Shown: positions 53,054 through 59,821 of the stretch, piece by piece
How positions within the stretch are numbered: the stretch's first letter is position 1
Layout of the letters: each line of letters begins with the position of its first letter
NCBI GenBank assembly: GCA_900596015.1
Contig: UVIF01000023.1
Coordinates: 372,001-436,000 of the forward strand
DNA length: 64,000 nt
DNA from: Pseudomonas viridiflava
Lineage (GTDB): Bacteria > Pseudomonadota > Gammaproteobacteria > Pseudomonadales > Pseudomonadaceae
Direction: 5' to 3'
Program-made: the position numbers and the translations under genes
Notes under the pieces: generated by a model
Databases searched by the model: none
What the model saw: the letters and a program-made list of their open reading frames with translations, nothing else
What the model was told of the DNA's origin: nothing

Positions 53054-54469
53054 ATGAAACGCTACGAGCAGTTTGCCCACCACATCGCCGAGCTCATTCG
53101 CACCGGCGTGCTGAAGCCCGACGAGCGCGTACCTTCCGTGCGGCATGCCAGCCAGACTCAGGGTGTCAGCCCCTCTACGGTATTCCAGGCTTATTACCTG
53201 CTCGAGCGACGCGGGATGATCCGCGCCCGGCCGCGTTCCGGGTACTTCGTCAATGCGCTGGCCGAACGATCGCTGGAGGAGCCCTCGGCGACCTTGCAGG
53301 TGCTGGCCGAATCGACCGATGTCGACGTCAGTGAACTGGTGTTTTCCATCCTCGATTCGATCAAGGATCCCAACACGGTGCCATTGGGCTCCGCCTTTCC
53401 CAGCCCGGACCTGTTCCCCCTGCCGCGCCTGGCGCGCTCGCTGGCCAGTACCAGCCGGGCCATGCACCCGCGCGAAACGGTCACCGATCTGTCGCCGGGC
53501 AGCCCCGAACTGCGCCGGCAGATCGCCTTGCGTTACAACATCGCCGGAATCAACCTCCCGGTCGACGAATTGCTGATCACCAACGGTGCCTTGGAAGCGT
53601 TGAACCTGTGCCTGCAGGCGGTGACCGAGCCGGGCGACATGGTGGCCATCGAGGCGCCGGCGTTCTACGCCTGCCTGCAGGTGCTGGAGCGGCTCAAGCT
53701 CAAGGCGGTGGAGATTCCCACCCATCCGCGCGACGGGCTGGACGTGGATGCCTTGGCCAACGCTCTGCAGCGCCTGCCGATCAAGGCCTGCTGGTGCATG
53801 CCGACGTTCCAGAATCCGATCGGTGCGAGCATGCCGGAGGCACGCAAGCGCCAACTGGTGGCGCTGCTGCATGAACACCAGGTACCGCTGATCGAAGACG
53901 ACGTGTACGCCGAGTTGTACTTCGGCCAGCATGCGCCGCGCCCGGCCAAGGCCTATGACAGCGAAGGCTGGGTGCTGCACTGTGGATCGTTCGCCAAGAG
54001 CCTGGCACCCGGATACAGAATCGGCTGGGTCGCTGCCGGACGCTTCGCGCAAAAGGTCGAGCGCCTGAAGATCATGACTTCGATCTGCGCGTCGGTGCCG
54101 GGCCAGGCGGCGATTGCCGACTACCTTCAGCACGGCGGCTACGACCGCCACCTGCATCGGTTGCGCGATGCCCTGCAGGGTCAGCAGCACGCGATGATGG
54201 CGGCCATCGCACGCTATTTTCCCGAAGACACCCGGGTGAGCCGTCCCGAGGGTGGGTATTTCCTGTGGCTGGAGTTGCCGACGAGGGTGGACTCGCTGCA
54301 GTTGTTTCGCCTGGCGCTGGCGCAGGGCATCAGCATCGCGCCGGGGCCGATCTTTTCCGCCAGTGGCCGGTTCGGCAACTGCATTCGCCTGAATTACGGC
54401 ACACCGATGGGCAAGGTGCAGTTGGCGGCGATGCAGACGCTGGGCAATCTGGTCCGCGAGTTGGCCTGA
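53054..54469 (+). CDS. MocR-type regulator: GntR DNA-binding domain fused to PLP aminotransferase fold
   Basis: A 471-residue protein. Residues 1-75 are a GntR winged helix (IAELIRTGVLKPDERVPSVRHASQTQGVSPSTVFQAYYLLERRGMIRARPRSGYFV). Residues ~100-471 form a class I aminotransferase-like domain with ITNGALEALNLCLQAV, the IEDDVYAELYF aspartate and the PLP lysine Lys315 in CGSFAKSLAPGYRIGW; the terminal arginine region is NCIRLNYG. MocR proteins are normally transcription factors sensing PLP or amino acids rather than enzymes. The ATG at 53054 gives the expected N-terminus. The likely target is unclear: the divergent partner is absent, and the next gene downstream is an MHS transporter on the same strand beyond a repeat region. 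Confidence 0.9.
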   Translation: MKRYEQFAHHIAELIRTGVLKPDERVPSVRHASQTQGVSPSTVFQAYYLLERRGMIRARPRSGYFVNALAERSLEEPSATLQVLAESTDVDVSELVFSILDSIKDPNTVPLGSAFPSPDLFPLPRLARSLASTSRAMHPRETVTDLSPGSPELRRQIALRYNIAGINLPVDELLITNGALEALNLCLQAVTEPGDMVAIEAPAFYACLQVLERLKLKAVEIPTHPRDGLDVDALANALQRLPIKACWCMPTFQNPIGASMPEARKRQLVALLHEHQVPLIEDDVYAELYFGQHAPRPAKAYDSEGWVLHCGSFAKSLAPGYRIGWVAAGRFAQKVERLKIMTSICASVPGQAAIADYLQHGGYDRHLHRLRDALQGQQHAMMAAIARYFPEDTRVSRPEGGYFLWLELPTRVDSLQLFRLALAQGISIAPGPIFSASGRFGNCIRLNYGTPMGKVQLAAMQTLGNLVRELA

Positions 54470-54535
54470 GCCGGGGGCGCAATCAGCGGCAGCGACTGAC
54501 ACACCGTGCATGGACAGATACACCGAGGCGACTTC

Positions 54536-54634
54536 TTCGCGGCCGCTGACCGCTCCTACGGGGGATTTGGGGTCTCGGCCCGACCGGGGGATGCGGTGGA
54601 ACCAGGATCCTGTAGCAGCGGCGCAAGCCGCGTC
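54536..54634. repeat. One family B and one family A REP-like unit
   Basis: TTCGCGGCCGCTGACCGCTC begins the family B unit (54536-54558). GTAGCAGCGGCGCAAGCCGC begins the family A unit (54612-54634). This is the only place in the window where the two families sit together, about 50 bases apart, downstream of the MocR gene. Confidence 0.75.
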
Positions 54635-54852
54635 CGGGAGCGCTGCACATCGGACTGAATCAAAACCAAATGTGTGCGATCAGCGGCTACAATAGCAAGC
54701 AAGCTAGGCACCGATCGCGGCCGCGAGCGACCGGCTTCGCGCGCCTGCGCAAAGCTCTATTCCGGCACTTTCGGTTGAAACCCGACCCTACTTGGGGCAG
54801 TCTTGCACGCAGCCCGGGCGACGGACATCCTCAACCCCGGCATGCGGCTGTA

Positions 54853-54900
54853 TTGACACCTCTTCGGCACCACTGCTAAACATTAACTACCCAGTTAGTT
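54853..54900 (+). promoter_or_regulatory. TTGACA promoter element with overlapping palindromic operator
   Basis: A consensus -35 TTGACA lies at 54853-54858, with a weak -10 candidate CTAAAC/TAAACA 17-18 bases later (the upstream TGC gives an extended -10 feel). Just downstream, AACTACCCAGTTAGTT (54885-54900) is an inverted repeat AACTA-N6-TAGTT of the size bound by TetR-type repressors. A repressor there would block the start site for the MHS transporter. No TetR gene is nearby. Confidence 0.42.
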
Positions 54901-54995
54901 TTGCCCCACTCCAGCTCATGCAATCCTGCGTGCGCAAGGGTGGAAACGAAGCCAACGGTTCCAATGCTTCATAATAAAAACAACGGAGACACAGC

Positions 54996-56384
54996 ATGGC
55001 GCATGCTCAGTCAGAATCGCACGGCTCGCAGCAAACCAAGAAGGCCACCGCCAGCGGTTGGGTCGGTTCCGCTCTGGAATACTACGACTTCTTCATCTAT
55101 GCCCAGGCCGCGGCGTTGATCTTTCCGCAAATCTTCTTCCCCAATACCGACCCCAAGGTCGCCATCGTCGCCTCCCTGGCCACCTACGGCGTGGGCTACG
55201 TTGCACGCCCCATCGGCGCGTTCTTCCTCGGCCACTGGGGCGATACCCGCGGCCGCAAGAACGTATTGCTGTTGTGCATGTTCCTGATGGGCTTCGCTAC
55301 CATGGCCGTCGGCCTGCTGCCGACCTATAGCCAGGTCGGCCTGTGGGCACCGGCCATGCTGGTGGTACTGCGCTTGATCCAGGGCTTCGCAGTCGCAGGG
55401 GAGATATCCGGAGCCAGTTCCATGGTCCTGGAACACGCGCCGTTCGGACGGCGAGGTTTCTACGCCAGTTTCACCTTGCAGGGCGTGCAGGCCGGGCAAA
55501 TCTTCGCCGCAGCGATTTTCCTGCCGTTGGCCTATTTCATGCCCGACGAAGCGTTCAACTCGTGGGGCTGGCGTATTCCGTTCCTGCTCAGTGCCGTGGT
55601 GCTGATCGCCGGCTACATCATTCGCCGCGAGGTCAATGAAACCCCGGCCTTCGAAACTCAGGAAGCGCGCGCCACCATCACCAAGTCGCCGGTCCTGGAG
55701 GCGTTCAAGCACAGCTGGCGGAACATGGGTCTGGTCATGTGCATGGCGCTGATGAACGTGATCCCCGTGGTCGCGACCATCTTCGGCGCCGCGTACGCGG
55801 TGCAACCGGCCTACGGCATCGGTTTCGCAAAGAGCGTGTACCTGTGGATCCCGGTAATCGGCAACATCGTGGCGGTATGCGTGATCCCGTTCGTGGGCAA
55901 TCTGTCGGACCGGATCGGTCGCCGTCCGATGATCATCGGTGGCGCACTGAGCTCCGGCATCCTGTCGTTCTTCTACCTGTATGCGATCAGCGTGCATAAC
56001 GTACCGCTGGCCATCGGCATGTCGATCCTGATGTGGGGCGTGTTCTACCAGGGCTACAACGCGGTATTTCCGAGCTTCTACCCTGAGCTGTTCGAAACCC
56101 GCTACCGCGTCTCGGCCATGGCCATTTCACAGAACGTCGGCACGCTGATCACCGCTATGCTTCCGGTGCTGTTCGCCGCGATGGCCCCACCGGGCTCCGC
56201 CAACATCCCCATGGTAGTGGGTTCACTGGCCTTGGGTGTGTGCTGCATCGCAGCGTTGGCAGCGTTCTGTGCCAAGGAGACCTATCGCATCCCGTTGAAC
56301 GAGTTGGGCAAGCCAGGCGCCGCTGCAGTGGACCCGCAGGCGTATGAGCGCAGTCGCCAGGAGGCTTTCAGTTCGGTGCGCTGA
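54996..56384 (+). CDS. MFS transporter, metabolite:H+ symporter (MHS) family
   Basis: A 462-residue, twelve-helix transporter. The N-terminal ASGWVGSALEYYDFFIYAQAAALIFPQIFFP is diagnostic of the MHS branch (ProP, KgtP, ShiA, CitA), as are GHWGDTRGRKN between helices 2 and 3 and the repeat NLSDRIGRRPMIIGG between helices 8 and 9. RLIQGFAVAGEISGASSMVLEHAP is the conserved helix 4 to 5 block. Substrates in the branch include betaine, proline, alpha-ketoglutarate, shikimate and citrate; none can be chosen from the context. GGAGA precedes the ATG. A hairpin terminator follows the stop. Confidence 0.92.
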   Translation: MAHAQSESHGSQQTKKATASGWVGSALEYYDFFIYAQAAALIFPQIFFPNTDPKVAIVASLATYGVGYVARPIGAFFLGHWGDTRGRKNVLLLCMFLMGFATMAVGLLPTYSQVGLWAPAMLVVLRLIQGFAVAGEISGASSMVLEHAPFGRRGFYASFTLQGVQAGQIFAAAIFLPLAYFMPDEAFNSWGWRIPFLLSAVVLIAGYIIRREVNETPAFETQEARATITKSPVLEAFKHSWRNMGLVMCMALMNVIPVVATIFGAAYAVQPAYGIGFAKSVYLWIPVIGNIVAVCVIPFVGNLSDRIGRRPMIIGGALSSGILSFFYLYAISVHNVPLAIGMSILMWGVFYQGYNAVFPSFYPELFETRYRVSAMAISQNVGTLITAMLPVLFAAMAPPGSANIPMVVGSLALGVCCIAALAAFCAKETYRIPLNELGKPGAAAVDPQAYERSRQEAFSSVR

Positions 56385-56403
56385 CCTACCCCCGCATGAC
56401 CCG

Positions 56404-56433
56404 AAGGCCCCTGCACATGCAGGGGCCTTTTTC
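56404..56433. terminator. Rho-independent terminator between converging genes
   Basis: AAGGCCCCTGCA (56404-56415) pairs with TGCAGGGGCCTT (56418-56429), allowing a small loop around CACATG, and is followed by TTTTT. It ends the MHS transporter transcript and, lying four bases past the 3' end of the leftward gene at 56437, can serve that gene too. Confidence 0.88.
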
Positions 56434-56436
56434 GTT

Positions 56437-56979
56437 TCAACCGCCTGGATTGGTGTATTGCGCGTACACCGCGAACACACCCAGCAATACCCACAACACG
56501 CTGAACAGAAACGGCGATCTCATCGAGAACAGCAGCGCCCCACGCCAGCGCTTCTCGTTCGACTCGCGCTCGCTGAACAACGGCGACTCGTCATAGGCGG
56601 CGCCCATTGCCGGTTCGCTGTCCAACAGTTGGCTCTGCTTGAAATGCCAGTGGTCGATGATGTCGTAGGCCGAGCGGATACCCGGCCAGGCATGCAGCGA
56701 ACTGACCAGGCCGAACAGCGCCAGCAGCGGCGGCACCACCAAGGTGAACAGCTTTCCCCACTCCGGGTTGAGGTTGGCCATGGACGAGGCGTAGGCAATG
56801 ACCAGGAAGGACTGTGCGGACAGATAGGCGTCGGTGCGGTTGGAAAGAATGGATGTTTCGTACTGGATCTCCTTGCGGTAGAAGTCCAGGCGGTCCTTGG
56901 GGCTGCCGAACATCAGCACATCGGCTGCCGCGTCGGCTCTGGCAGGCGTCTGAGTGTCATCGACGATGATCTGCGACAT
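56437..56979 (-). CDS. Hypothetical membrane protein, 180 residues
   Basis: I do not recognise the family. After a polar N-terminus (residues 1-45) come two adjacent helices (YLSAQSFLVIAYASSMANL and KLFTLVVPPLLALFGLVSSLHAW), a cytoplasmic-type loop with DHWHFKQSQLLDSEP and SERESNEKRWRGALLFSMR, and a third helix (PFLFSVLWVLLGVFAVYAQY). The segment RKEIQYETSILSNRTDAYLSAQ just before the first helix is strongly amphipathic. The size and pattern resemble small effector-type membrane proteins such as SLATT domains, but I see no sequence proof. AAGGAATG precedes the ATG. It is a single gene between a terminator and the divergent Nramp gene. Confidence 0.75.
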   Translation of the reverse strand: MSQIIVDDTQTPARADAAADVLMFGSPKDRLDFYRKEIQYETSILSNRTDAYLSAQSFLVIAYASSMANLNPEWGKLFTLVVPPLLALFGLVSSLHAWPGIRSAYDIIDHWHFKQSQLLDSEPAMGAAYDESPLFSERESNEKRWRGALLFSMRSPFLFSVLWVLLGVFAVYAQYTNPGG

Positions 56980-57112
56980 GGCTGCATTCCTTTTGCGGTA
57001 AGGCTCATCGGAAAGCCTGCGGCATGATTGGTTCAGCGCAGTCGATAGGCGGATGCTGCGGGGGTGCGAAAAATGCGGAATGTGAAATATCCTCTTACAC
57101 CTTTTTGCAACT

Positions 57113-57129
57113 TGTCAGGTCATATGACA
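57113..57129. promoter_or_regulatory. Palindromic operator candidate upstream of the Nramp gene
   Basis: GTCATATGAC (57119-57128) is a perfect ten-base palindrome, nested with TGTCA (57113-57117) and TGACA (57125-57129) as an overlapping inverted repeat. It lies 64 bases before the Nramp ATG and about 135 bases from the divergent membrane gene. Such repeats are typical of GntR- or MntR-like repressor sites, but the regulator is not identified. Confidence 0.4.
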
Positions 57130-57192
57130 TCCTAACTCATGATTGAATGACCCCCTGATCCATCCACAAAAACAACAAAGGGAATTCACCCA

Positions 57193-58488
57193 ATGACGAG
57201 TACCCACTCGCTCGAAAAAAAGGCGGCCGCTCCCACGACCCGCATGGGCCGCCTCGCCAAGATCATCGGACCGGGCATCATTGCCGTGCTCTCATGGCTG
57301 GGCGCCGGTGACTTGATCACCTCCTCCGTGGCGGGCGCCAACTACGGCTATGCCATGATGTGGGTGCTGGCAGTGTCGTTGCTGCTCAGATTCCTCATCG
57401 TCAACATCATTGCCCGCTTCCAGCTGTGCAACAACCAGGGCATGACCATCCTGCAGGGTTACGCACAACTGCACCCGTTCTTTGCCTGGTTCATGCTGGG
57501 CTACGCATTGATCATGGGCCATTTGACCAACGCCTACATGATCAAGGGCGCCGGCGAGGCACTGGCCACCCTGCTCCACATCAATCAGCCCCTGCTGGCA
57601 TCCTTTGCCGTGGTCCTGGGTGTGTGGCTGCTGGTGGGGCGCAACATCTATTCGCTGATCGAAGGCGTCATGAAAGGGCTGCTGGCCTTGATGACACTGG
57701 CTTTCATGGCCTTGGCGATCATGTCCAAACCGGACGTGGGCGGCATTCTGGCCGGGACCATCGGCTTCAGTATTCCGCCGGATGAAGGCGTGCATGGCGC
57801 GCTGCTGGTAGCGGTATCGGTCATCGGTGCGGTGGCCGGTTCCATCGCCAACTTCGTACACCCCTACGTGATGCGGCAGAAAGGCTGGGTCGGCCCGGAA
57901 CACAAACGCATCCAGCGTAACGACCTGCTGTTCGCGGTGTTCGTCGGCATCATCATCAACCTGGCCATCTGGGTGGTGGGTGCGGAAATCCTGCGTCCCA
58001 ACGGCATCGAAGTGAAAACCCTGGACGACCTGGGTTCGGCACTGCAGATGTTCTTCGGCACCGGCGGCTGGTTGATCTTCTTCGTCGGTGTGTTTGCCAC
58101 GCTGTTCGCCAGCATCGCCGGCAAGACCACTGCCTTCCCGATGCTGATCACCGATGCCTTCCAGCACATCCGTCCAGAGCGTCGCGAGAAGTACGGCAAG
58201 GAATTCCACCATGACCCGATGCACAAATGGTTCATGCTGTTCATTCTGGTCACGCCGCTGGTGTGGTCGCTGCCAGGCATGCCCGACTTCGTGACCCTGA
58301 CCATTGGCGTGAACGCGCTGAACATCATTGGTTTGCCGGTGATTTCCCTTGGCCTGCTGATCATGTCCAACCAGAAGAAGTTGCTTGGCAAATACCGCAA
58401 CAACTGGTTCGAAAACATCGCGCTGGGCTTCGCCACCATCCTGGCCGTATGGGTTGCGTTCCAACTGGGCATGCAATTGCTGGCCTGA
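57193..58488 (+). CDS. Nramp-family transporter with altered metal-site motifs
   Basis: A 431-residue membrane protein of the Nramp fold with about eleven helices. The opening KIIGPGIIAVLSWLGAGDLITSSVAGANYGYAMMWVL aligns with helix 1 of Nramp, but the metal-binding motif DPGN is GAGD here (residues 37-40). In helix 6, where canonical members have the MPH motif with the metal-coordinating Met, this protein has GAVAGSIANFVHP (212-224). Both positions needed for Mn/Fe binding are thus changed, so a different ion or substrate is likely. AGGGAATTC precedes the ATG. A REP-derived hairpin terminator follows. Many genomes annotate close homologues simply as Nramp divalent metal transporters. Confidence 0.85.
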   Translation: MTSTHSLEKKAAAPTTRMGRLAKIIGPGIIAVLSWLGAGDLITSSVAGANYGYAMMWVLAVSLLLRFLIVNIIARFQLCNNQGMTILQGYAQLHPFFAWFMLGYALIMGHLTNAYMIKGAGEALATLLHINQPLLASFAVVLGVWLLVGRNIYSLIEGVMKGLLALMTLAFMALAIMSKPDVGGILAGTIGFSIPPDEGVHGALLVAVSVIGAVAGSIANFVHPYVMRQKGWVGPEHKRIQRNDLLFAVFVGIIINLAIWVVGAEILRPNGIEVKTLDDLGSALQMFFGTGGWLIFFVGVFATLFASIAGKTTAFPMLITDAFQHIRPERREKYGKEFHHDPMHKWFMLFILVTPLVWSLPGMPDFVTLTIGVNALNIIGLPVISLGLLIMSNQKKLLGKYRNNWFENIALGFATILAVWVAFQLGMQLLA

Positions 58489-58545
58489 TAGCCCCTCCCC
58501 CTGTGGGCGGCCGCTGGCCGCTTCCACATCCCGTACATTCCCTGT

Positions 58546-58575
58546 GGGAGCGGTCAATGGCCGCTCCCATTTTTT
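58546..58575 (+). terminator. REP-derived rho-independent terminator after Nramp gene
   Basis: GGGAGCGG (58546-58553) pairs with CCGCTCCC (58561-58568) around a seven-base loop TCAATGG and is followed by A and six T. The stem is a copy of the family B REP unit, so a repeat appears to serve as terminator for the Nramp transcript, 57 bases past its stop. Confidence 0.75.
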
Positions 58576-58617
58576 GTACATGACATGTGAAAGCGGCACT
58601 GGTGGGAGTGGTACTTG

Positions 58618-58702
58618 TGAGAGCGGTCAGTGGCCGCGAAGCAGTCACCGCGGTGCAGCCGGGAGACTGCGTGGCTGTTTTCGCGGCCAATGACCGCTCC
58701 TC
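58618..58702. repeat. REP-like inverted pair (family B)
   Basis: A left unit containing GAGCGGTCAGTGGCCGCGAA (58618-58640) and a right unit, TTCGCGGCCAATGACCGCTC onward (58680-58702), face each other about 40 bases apart. Spacing and orientation are the same as in the pair at 23835-23919. Confidence 0.8.
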
Positions 58703-58798
58703 CGACGTTTCCAGAGCGTGCCGTTCGTCGGCATGCGGGCACCTATAACCGCACCTCATAGCCCAATGCATGAAGCATTCACGAACAAGGAGAGCTCC

Positions 58799-59134
58799 AT
58801 GAAAAGCCAGAAATACATCACCACGGCGTTGTTTGCAGGCCTGCTGGCTGCGGCAACCGTGCCGGCCATGGCCGACAACAGCACCGGCCCAACCAACCCA
58901 GCTGCCAAAGGCACCGTGCCTTCAGCGGTAGGTGTGCCTTCCGGCACCGGTACCAACATGCCCAATGGCAACACCGACGGGTCGGCCGCCCCTCGTGACG
59001 GCACCAGTACCCAGATCAAGCCGCAGAACACTGGCAACCCCGAAGGCAGCTCCATGGGCGGTGCAGTGACCAAGCCTGAGTCCGGTGCGATGGACAATGG
59101 CGACGGTACCGGTTCCGAAGGCGGCAAGCGCTGA
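58799..59134 (+). CDS. Small secreted Gly/Asn/Thr-rich protein
   Basis: A 111-residue protein starting at the ATG at 58799 after a very strong ribosome binding site (AAGGAGAGCTCC). It has a classic signal peptide (MKSQKYITTALFAGLLAAA with cleavage after PAMA near residue 25). The mature part is of low complexity: Gly, Asn, Thr, Pro, Ser and Lys with repeated motifs such as GTGTNMPNGN and TGNPEGSSMGG, and no cysteine. It must be disordered and is probably periplasmic. Its family is familiar from Pseudomonas genomes as a hypothetical, without assigned role. The next small gene follows 34 bases downstream. Confidence 0.75.
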   Translation: MKSQKYITTALFAGLLAAATVPAMADNSTGPTNPAAKGTVPSAVGVPSGTGTNMPNGNTDGSAAPRDGTSTQIKPQNTGNPEGSSMGGAVTKPESGAMDNGDGTGSEGGKR

Positions 59135-59168
59135 TCGGCCACGCATCCAGTCACAGCGGGAGAACACC

Positions 59169-59396
59169 ATGAGCGAACACACACCTGCACCGAACGCGGT
59201 CGAGCGTGACAGCGAGGAATCGCAGAGCAGCTTGCCCAACGATCCAGCGCTCGATCCCAAGCCCAAAAATTCCGAGGATACAACGACCCCGGAAGGGAAT
59301 CCCTTCAGTCCCAATTTCAAATCGGACCCCGAAGTAGACCCTGATAGTGTGGGCACTGAAAAAACCGACGGCGACATCGACACTACCGGCGGCTGA
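59169..59396 (+). CDS. Small acidic disordered protein, 75 residues
   Basis: Begins MSEHTPAPNAVERDSEESQS at 59169 after GGGAG. The protein is rich in Asp, Glu, Pro, Ser and Thr with no hydrophobic core (NPFSPNFKSDPEVDPDSVG in the second half), so it is predicted to be unfolded in solution and cytoplasmic. No signal peptide or motif is seen. It follows the small secreted protein gene on the same strand and may be its operon partner. I do not recognise a function; small acidic disordered proteins are sometimes linked to desiccation or osmotic stress, which is a suggestion only. Confidence 0.66.
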   Translation: MSEHTPAPNAVERDSEESQSSLPNDPALDPKPKNSEDTTTPEGNPFSPNFKSDPEVDPDSVGTEKTDGDIDTTGG

Positions 59397-59426
59397 CCAG
59401 CGCCTCAACGCCGGCTGAGGGCGTGC

Positions 59427-59657
59427 TCAGCGGCTGATGCGACTGCGCTCGTTGCGCACGTCGAAGATCAGCTGCCGAGCGACCTCCGAACTGATCAAAC
59501 CCTGCTCCCTGAAACCCTCGACCTTGCCTATGATTTGCACTGCTGCCTGATCCAGGTCCCTGGATGCTGCGGTATGCAGGTTGCGTATTTCCTGGGAAAT
59601 GATCTGACTGACCTGTTCACCCTGGTCCGGACCTCCGCCCGCGCCGTTATCAAGCAT
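59427..59657 (-). CDS. Hypothetical helical protein, 76 residues
   Basis: Starts MLDNGAGGGPDQGEQVSQII at 59657; this ATG is favoured over upstream in-frame ones because AAGGGAGAT lies at the right distance. After a glycine-rich opening the rest is helical (ISQEIRNLHTAASRDLDQAAVQIIGKVEGFREQGLISSEVARQLIFDVRNERSRISR), amphipathic and without cysteine. It is cytoplasmic and of unknown family. It converges with the acidic-protein gene, 30 bases apart. A hairpin GCCGGCTGAG/CTCAGCGGC lies at its 3' end. Confidence 0.6.
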   Translation of the reverse strand: MLDNGAGGGPDQGEQVSQIISQEIRNLHTAASRDLDQAAVQIIGKVEGFREQGLISSEVARQLIFDVRNERSRISR

Positions 59658-59821
59658 TTCAAGATCTCCCTTCATCGGTTCACGATGGGTGGGCGTCCAG
59701 CCCATATCCCATTCAACCTAGATGTGTACCCCGAGCGCTGGCTACTTCGCAATAGCCACTATGCAATCAATCGCCCGGCGGGAGCATATTCCCGATCAAC
59801 GTAGCGCGCGGATCGCTGGGG

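Larger units (their letters stand above)
54470..54995. other. 526-base gap between the MocR gene and the MHS transporter
   Basis: Contains one family B REP unit (54536-54558), one family A unit (54612-54634), and a promoter/operator candidate at 54853-54900 just upstream of the transporter. The remaining sequence (54640-54850) shows no open frame with a ribosome binding site and no recognisable element. Confidence 0.6.
58489..58798. other. 310-base gap with REP units between Nramp and small secreted protein genes
   Basis: Holds several family B palindromes: a degenerate one near 58503-58527, the terminator-forming one at 58546-58575, and an inverted pair at 58618-58702. Beyond these, CCTATAACC (58742-58750) could be a -10 (TATAAC, sigma-S-like) for the small secreted protein gene that starts at 58799. 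Confidence 0.6.
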
